NCBI RefSeq assembly: GCF_000003815.2
Contig: NC_049979.1
Location: 26,024,340 to 26,088,339, forward strand
Reading direction: 5' to 3'
Source: Branchiostoma floridae
Taxonomy: Eukaryota; Chordata; Leptocardii; Amphioxiformes; Branchiostomatidae
Length of the DNA stretch: 64,000 nt
Positions 58,401-64,000 of the stretch are shown in pieces. The position numbers and the translations under genes were made by a program. The notes beneath the pieces were generated by a model. That model made no database searches, had not been told where the DNA came from, and saw nothing but the letters and a program-made list of their open reading frames with translations. Positions within the stretch are counted from its first letter, which is position 1; every line of letters begins with the position of its first letter.

Positions 58401-61400
58401 GCCATCGGTATAATCCAACCATCATTGTCTTACACATGTCTATTAATAGAGAAAGATGTTTCTTAAACAATTTGGTAAATACAGTCTGATATTTTTCACT
58501 GGTAAAACGATACATGTCATACGTTAGATATGTTTGAATTGTCATATGAGTAAAAGACTCTATAAGCTCTTCATAGACCACTAGCAGTTACTATTGATTC
58601 GTTGGTCTACATACTGGAGGTTCATACCACCTTGAGAGACAATGATAATGTATTTATATTCAGTTTCTGTCTGTCCCAAATGAGGACATTTACGAATAAA
58701 GTGCATATCCTCTTCCACTGCATATTGCACAATATATGTTTTCTTTGTACAGCTCCCAATTTTATGCATAGTACAGTTTCTTTCAAGATCACCAATTTTT
58801 TTAAGCATTATGCGGGTGAGCTGCTGTGCTTGTTGTCATTTCAGGTCAGCTTTGTTAAAAGGGTTTTCGATGCTTTTCAGATATCCAAAACGGACTTGGA
58901 TTTGTAGCGGGAAACGTCTTAGACGAAGAGGGAATTTCGTCCACGTCTTCTGCCATCGACTGGACGGAAAATGTAAGACGCAGACCATATCTTTTATTTG
59001 GCAATTCGAATGTCGTTTGTTGCAATGAACGATAACGATCTACCCTGTTTACTAGTATTCTGAAAAAAAGAAGATTAGCACGGCACAATTGAGTTCCTTT
59101 GGTTTCAGTTCGTGTGTCTGTATTGTATTTTCGTCTGACTGACTTTCCATCACAATCAATTATTGCGACTAAATGTCGTAGAGTATGATTCGTTGTCACA
59201 AAGTACAGTAGGGACATCCTCACAGTCCTCACTAGATCTAAAAAAACGCAGAATAAAGTATGCAAAAGGGTAGGCGTGAAAAATCGTTCAATGTACGTTT
59301 GCTATGCTAATACACAGGAGTGTGATTATACCGACTATGCAATACATGTAGAATACAACGCGTTGTATTCCGTATCACATACTTCCCTGTCCGATCGCGG
59401 GTTGGATCGCCCGATTGCGAGGGTGATTCGACCCGCGGGAGTGCTGGAATTATGTCATTCCTGCCTGAAACACAAATTTCAATGCGAAATGCGTAAAAAG
59501 TTGATTCGGTTTTCTTTTTTCTCTCCCAAAATTTGGTGTTTTCGTAAAAAAATTGTGACAACAGCAATGCAAATGTCCAAATCCGGTATTCGAATTTTCG
59601 ACCGCGCCGCAATCGGCGCTCGCGGAATGCGTTCGATTCATTCGATGGAAGCCCGTGTGATACAAATTAGAACCTCATTTGATACGGAAAATTATCACCC
59701 GGTCGGGAACACGCGTATCTAACGTTATCCCGGCCCGGGTATGACAAAGAGATAGATATTGGAGATCGATGATAATCGTTATCTATTGACCCTAATGTCT
59801 CTTGCCTAATGCCAACAGTTGAAAAATGTGGTGACCTCACTTCTGACCACGACCGATACTTTGACGCGCGTCTTGTTGTCAGCAACCCTGTCCGATTCAC
59901 CGCCACTGGTCTTCGAGTCAGCAGTTACGACTGTCTACTATCAAAAACAGAGTGTAGAACGCCTGCAAGAGGCCAACTTTACCAACGACCGAGTTGAAGG
60001 TTCCGTGGCCTTGCCGAGTCAAGACGCAGTTTTTGGCAATGAGTCTACAATTGCCGTTGTGAATTCTAAGGTAAATCTAGGGTAACCCTAACCCCAACCT
60101 TAACCCTATATTTTAAAATCAATTTGAAGACATGGCGATAACTTTTGGTCTCAAATGATCTTCAGATACGCTGCCGCCTCATAGGCTAAGTTACATACAG
60201 GTTACACATGGACCTCCATGGATAACCCTAGATGATACTGTTTGGCGATTCACCGCTTGCTATACCCGGGCTACCAGACTTGATAGCCGGACCGGTAGCC
60301 GGTTTCTTCGACGGCCCAAGACAGTTGACTCGTCGATCGAATTTAGCGCTCCAGAGAATTTAGCCCGATGTAGCTTTGCCTGCCTGCGACCCCGGAGCGT
60401 CAAATTACATCGGCAGGCAGACTGCCTTGTGCCACCGAAGAAACGGGGTGGCGGCTCGCTCAAAGGTCTGGCACCCAGGGTACGCTTGCTTTCATTTTAA
60501 ATAACTGCGCGATCGTACGATCACATTTGTCGTAGAATGTCATACGATTTTAATGTCGCAGAATGTTCAAGCGGGCTGTGACAAAGCTAGAAGTCGACAG
60601 AGATCCAAGGCGGCATTTTCTGTAACATTTTGCGGAGTATCAGTTTGTGATCGTGAGACAAATGTGTTCGGACTCTTGTGGCATCGTGTGGTACAATGGG
60701 ATGTTTGACCCAGACCCCAGAGGTAACGGGTTCGAAACTGCTGATGTGTCACCGATCTAATGCCCCTGGGAGAGGTATTCTACACGACTTTCGTCACTTC
60801 AATCAGGTGAAAATGAATATATAGTTTCGGTTAGGGCCGTCCCACGGATAGGACGTTAAATGGAGGCCCCGTATTTGAAAAGAGCAGGGGTCCTTCCCGG
60901 CGTGAGTGGTTCAAAACCTACAGTGCCATGGTCGCACCTGGGGTAATTACTTTCTTATTGGGGTCACCTGAGTGGCACCGAATGGCAGCTCGCTTCAGAC
61001 ACTTTAGTCCCACCTATTGTAAGCTCCTCGCAATTCAGCCACTGACTGTCAAGAGAGAGTAGTCGGCCCTCCCAATAACCCTTACGTAGGACGTATCCCG
61101 TGTACATATGAATCCTTCTTGTTCCAGTTTATGGCCTTTCCTAGGAACCCGTTTCTTTGGAACCAGGGCGACCAGGTCAGGTCATCTGTCCTTTCCCTGG
61201 ACTTTTTCGAAGACAGCGGTGGACGGATAGACGTGCGGGACACATCGGAACCTCTTGTAGTATGTGGTTTGTTAAAAAAATTGCTTCGTAAATTCCTGCT
61301 TGAAACACGAGAGTTTGAATGCTTGATCATTAGATGGTGATGAAAAATTGTTATCTAACTCAACAACAAAATTTCAATCAACGACATTTTCTACTGAATC

Positions 61401-62097
61401 TCCTTATCTTCTTCGGCTATCTGACTTGAGTGCTGTAGCACGCGATTTCCGCAAGTGTGACGTCATACGTGACGGGTTACAGTTGTCTTTCGGATTTTTT
61501 TTGTCGAATTTCGGGACCAGCCCCCGTTTAAATACTTGTAATATTGACTTAGAATGAAAGTGGCTTCAAACTTTGACATACTAAGGGATACCGACATGAT
61601 GTCCTTAGCTGTAGCTTGAATCTTTTAGCCTTAATTTTATCGATCAGTCAGCCTTAATCTGTCAGCCAATCAGTTAGTCAGTCAGTCAGTCAGTCAGTCA
61701 GTTAGTCAGTCAGTCAGTCAGTCAGTCAGTCAGTCAATCAGTCTATCAGTCAGTTAGTCAGTCAGTCAATCAGTCAGTCAGTCAGTCAGTCAGTCAGTCA
61801 GTTAGTCAGTCAGTCAGTTAGTCAGTAGTCAGTCAGTCAATCAGTCAGTCAGTCAGTTAGTAGTCAATCAGTCAGTCAGTCAGTCAATCAATTGCACACT
61901 GTATTAACGACGTTTTGTTAATCTTGTTTCCAAGTTTTACGTGAAAAACTACGACAGGCCCGGGTTTCCTGAAGTGGTCTTCATGAACGATTCCGTTGTT
62001 GCCGGTAACGGATTGTCGTACCACAAGATGGCCACAGGCTCCAGCACCGTACCGTCACCCATACTGGTCATGCTGGCGCCGCCTCCTCATGTCATAG
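51731..62097 (+). CDS. Polycystin-1-like protein with REJ domain (5' part)
   Basis: Fifteen exons: 51731-51769, 52126-52174, 52351-52440, 52790-53213, 53594-53775, 54224-54394, 55349-55590, 56047-56187, 56851-57054, 57892-58029, 58222-58300, 58881-58972, 59819-60070, 61128-61259 and 61935-62097. Borders are GT/AG and phases agree throughout, giving about 799 residues so far. After a signal peptide comes a Ser/Thr-rich linker, then a REJ module (receptor for egg jelly, shared by polycystin-1 proteins), then a region leading to a GAIN/GPS domain, which would be outside the window along with any PLAT domain and channel-like membrane part. Family members act in mechanosensation or fertilisation; this gene's role is unknown. 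Exon 11 (58222-58300) is the least certain: it was placed to satisfy phase. The last exon ends in phase 1. Confidence 0.8.
52790..55590 (+). CDS. REJ module exons of polycystin-like gene
   Basis: Four exons encode about 340 residues. VEISGGHLRVVGTAETAALF with YQARADFAWQCR matches the start of REJ modules (a GG-x-x-R strand, then a W-x-C). KCISNCLAFLNPTKDFKLVA and NCTSCG match the conserved paired cysteines near C-x-x-C. TLWLAKHSLEFGTKYRFRV is the typical L-x-x-G-x-x-Y-x-F-x-V strand. Several N-glycosylation sites (NAT, NCT, NMT, NIS, NET) fit an extracellular domain. Confidence 0.85.
53837..53907. other. Cluster of four CACGTG sites in an intron
   Basis: CACGTG occurs at 53837, 53848, 53891 and 53902, i.e. 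two pairs, each 11 bp apart, within 71 bp. Each pair repeats ACCACGTGA- or CCACGTGATT-like sequence. E-boxes of this type bind bHLH dimers, but a short tandem repeat origin is equally possible. Confidence 0.5.
54646..55007. mobile_element. hAT-type non-autonomous element with 8-bp target duplication
   Basis: Ends CAGGGTTGTAGCCAG and CTGGCTACAACCCTG are complementary over 15 bp. The 8-bp sequence GTGTTGTT flanks it exactly on both sides (54638-54645 and 55008-55015), as expected for hAT elements. It is 362 bp and non-coding, in the intron between exons 6 and 7 of the polycystin-like gene. Confidence 0.85.
57449..57500. other. Back-to-back palindromes in polycystin-like intron 9
   Basis: 57449-57472 is a perfect 24-bp palindrome built from ACCATGGTCAAT and its complement. 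Immediately after it, 57472-57484 (TCATCATATGACC) pairs with 57488-57500 (GGCCATATGATGA) at 12 of 13 positions. The first contains CCATGG and the second CATATG cores. Origin unknown. Confidence 0.6.
59454..59745. mobile_element. Short inverted-repeat element, family B, in polycystin-like gene
   Basis: Shares with the TPR-gene elements the cores ATGCGAAATGCG, AAAATTTGGTG, ATTTTCGACC, ATGGAAGCCCGTGTGATA and TATCACCCGG, and the end CCCGGGTATGAC. It is more GC-rich (CGCGCCGCAATCGGCG), possibly a less decayed copy. Confidence 0.55.
60262..60482. mobile_element. Foldback element with 8-bp target duplication
   Basis: A 221-bp element whose ends ATACCCGGGCTACCAGAC and GTCTGGCACCCAGGGTA are inverted, with further inverted pairs inside (GGTTTCTTCG and CGAAGAAAC). 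CGCTTGCT flanks it exactly on both sides (60254-60261 and 60483-60490). High GC. It lies in the intron between exons 13 and 14 of the polycystin-like gene. Confidence 0.75.
60483..61061. other. Intron DNA with degenerate tRNA-derived repeat
   Basis: Contains GTGGTACAATGGGATG and GAGGTAACGGGTTCGAAAC (60687-60737), which look like decayed A- and B-boxes of a SINE. Nothing else recognisable up to the start of the duplicated segment. Confidence 0.35.
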
Positions 62098-62480
62098 GTA
62101 GTAGAATACTGCATGGAAACTCAAATTGCCGGGAATTTGTGGACCCTGGCACACGTGAAACTTGACATGTCCAGACCATGTTCAGGAATATACTGAGTAC
62201 CAAGGATAAGACTCACAAGACGGTGAAATTCATGTACACGATTTACGGGTGTGCCAGGTCCCATAAAATCTCGGAAATTTGACAGCTGTTTCTTAAATCA
62301 AAAGAAAATAATGTTATCTGGTACAAATTGGAAGCGTTGCAAGGCTAGCGCAATGTCATTTATTTTCTTGAGGCCTTCTCAAGAACTGGATGTAAAGTTA
62401 CGGTTGACAAGTTACTTTAAATTATACAATAACATCGTTCATATTATACCTGATATATTGAAATTTGTAAGAAAGTTTGT
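61062..62480. repeat. 1417-bp tandem duplication, first copy
   Basis: Sequence from 61064 repeats at exactly +1417 through 62480, with no mismatch found on reading, including the (CAGT)n tract at about 61660-61890. It contains two polycystin-like exons, 61128-61259 (NPFLWNQGDQVRSSVLSLDF) and 61935-62097 (GLSYHKMATGSSTVPSPILV). Confidence 0.95.
61660..61890. repeat. (CAGT)n microsatellite, first copy
   Basis: About 230 bp of TCAG/CAGT tetranucleotide with TTAG, TCAA and TCTA interruptions. The same pattern of interruptions appears in the second copy at 63077-63307. Part of the intron between exons 14 and 15. Confidence 0.95.
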
Positions 62481-63898
62481 CGGCCCTCCCAATAACCCTT
62501 ACGTAGGACGTATCCCGTGTACATATGAATCCTTCTTGTTCCAGTTTATGGCCTTTCCTAGGAACCCGTTTCTTTGGAACCAGGGCGACCAGGTCAGGTC
62601 ATCTGTCCTTTCCCTGGACTTTTTCGAAGACAGCGGTGGACGGATAGACGTGCGGGACACATCGGAACCTCTTGTAGTATGTGGTTTGTTAAAAAAATTG
62701 CTTCGTAAATTCCTGCTTGAAACACGAGAGTTTGAATGCTTGATCATTAGATGGTGATGAAAAATTGTTATCTAACTCAACAACAAAATTTCAATCAACG
62801 ACATTTTCTACTGAATCTCCTTATCTTCTTCGGCTATCTGACTTGAGTGCTGTAGCACGCGATTTCCGCAAGTGTGACGTCATACGTGACGGGTTACAGT
62901 TGTCTTTCGGATTTTTTTTGTCGAATTTCGGGACCAGCCCCCGTTTAAATACTTGTAATATTGACTTAGAATGAAAGTGGCTTCAAACTTTGACATACTA
63001 AGGGATACCGACATGATGTCCTTAGCTGTAGCTTGAATCTTTTAGCCTTAATTTTATCGATCAGTCAGCCTTAATCTGTCAGCCAATCAGTTAGTCAGTC
63101 AGTCAGTCAGTCAGTCAGTTAGTCAGTCAGTCAGTCAGTCAGTCAGTCAGTCAATCAGTCTATCAGTCAGTTAGTCAGTCAGTCAATCAGTCAGTCAGTC
63201 AGTCAGTCAGTCAGTCAGTTAGTCAGTCAGTCAGTTAGTCAGTAGTCAGTCAGTCAATCAGTCAGTCAGTCAGTTAGTAGTCAATCAGTCAGTCAGTCAG
63301 TCAATCAATTGCACACTGTATTAACGACGTTTTGTTAATCTTGTTTCCAAGTTTTACGTGAAAAACTACGACAGGCCCGGGTTTCCTGAAGTGGTCTTCA
63401 TGAACGATTCCGTTGTTGCCGGTAACGGATTGTCGTACCACAAGATGGCCACAGGCTCCAGCACCGTACCGTCACCCATACTGGTCATGCTGGCGCCGCC
63501 TCCTCATGTCATAGGTAGTAGAATACTGCATGGAAACTCAAATTGCCGGGAATTTGTGGACCCTGGCACACGTGAAACTTGACATGTCCAGACCATGTTC
63601 AGGAATATACTGAGTACCAAGGATAAGACTCACAAGACGGTGAAATTCATGTACACGATTTACGGGTGTGCCAGGTCCCATAAAATCTCGGAAATTTGAC
63701 AGCTGTTTCTTAAATCAAAAGAAAATAATGTTATCTGGTACAAATTGGAAGCGTTGCAAGGCTAGCGCAATGTCATTTATTTTCTTGAGGCCTTCTCAAG
63801 AACTGGATGTAAAGTTACGGTTGACAAGTTACTTTAAATTATACAATAACATCGTTCATATTATACCTGATATATTGAAATTTGTAAGAAAGTTTGTC
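62481..63898. repeat. 1417-bp tandem duplication, second copy
   Basis: Exact second copy; identity ends at 63898, after GAAAGTTTGTC. The duplicate exons are 62545-62676 and 63352-63514, both open with the same splice sites. Exon 15 ends in phase 1 but the duplicate exon 14 needs phase 0; joining them gives a stop after five codons. Linear splicing through both copies is therefore not productive. Confidence 0.95.
63077..63307. repeat. (CAGT)n microsatellite, second copy
   Basis: Identical in length and interruptions to 61660-61890. Microsatellites mutate quickly, so identity here means the duplication is very recent or is an assembly artefact. Confidence 0.95.
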
Positions 63899-64000
63899 AG
63901 AGATGATTGGCACATTGGGATGGTGTTTTAGAATTTTCTTTAGAGCAGACGTCAGAGATGCGTTGTTCTGCGAAGGACTAAGAAACGGTTATAATGTCAC

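Noticed and set aside
58204-58413. Long frame of 69 codons taken as a single exon
   Set aside because: Only 58222-58300 fits acceptor, donor and phase with the neighbouring polycystin-like exons. The remainder is intron.
59276-59722. Plus-strand frame of 148 codons
   Set aside because: Lies over the family B transposon and matches the translations of its copies in the TPR introns, so it is repeat-derived and not an exon.

Overview
The window is eukaryotic and intron-rich. Most of it is introns and short inverted-repeat transposons, with one 100-N scaffold gap at 45160-45259. Conserved animal genes (VPS54, a REJ-domain polycystin-1 relative), tandemly expanded TPR genes and many small DNA-transposon relics suggest an invertebrate deuterostome. 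A cephalochordate (amphioxus, Branchiostoma) is my best guess, inferred from gene style rather than proven.

Region 1 (1-25150) holds three tandem units of about 8-9 kb, each carrying a minus-strand five-exon gene. The predicted protein has N-terminal helical repeats, a polymerase-beta-type nucleotidyltransferase motif and eight kinesin-light-chain-like TPRs. Copy 1 (407-6380) reads intact, about 1204 residues. Copy 2 has lost exon 1 to a deletion and the exon 2 splice donor, but keeps a long open last exon. Copy 3 keeps all five exons but has two frameshifts in the last one. Each unit has two opposed tRNA-like sequences just after the stop codon. Four of the inserted or flanking elements differ between units and so postdate the duplications. 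The first bases of the window repeat the unit junction, so the array probably continues to the left.

Region 2 (26623-43580) is the C-terminal three quarters of VPS54, the GARP/EARP tethering subunit, on the plus strand. All 18 exons chain in frame to a stop. The N-terminal exons are absent and the TPR array stands where they would be expected. Introns hold a long ATTC microsatellite, an about 40-bp minisatellite, a GIY-YIG retroelement relic and many short inverted-repeat elements.

Region 3 (43581-51730) is intergenic: the VPS54 3' flank, the gap, perfect palindromes, miniature transposons and tRNA-derived SINE-like sequences. I see no convincing gene there.

Region 4 (51731-64000) is the 5' part of a REJ-domain polycystin-1-like gene on the plus strand: a start exon, a signal peptide, a REJ module and a region leading toward a GAIN/GPS domain beyond the window. 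Its last two visible exons lie in a 1417-bp segment repeated in perfect tandem. Splicing the second copy after the first shifts the frame into a stop, so this is either an assembly redundancy or a damaging duplication.
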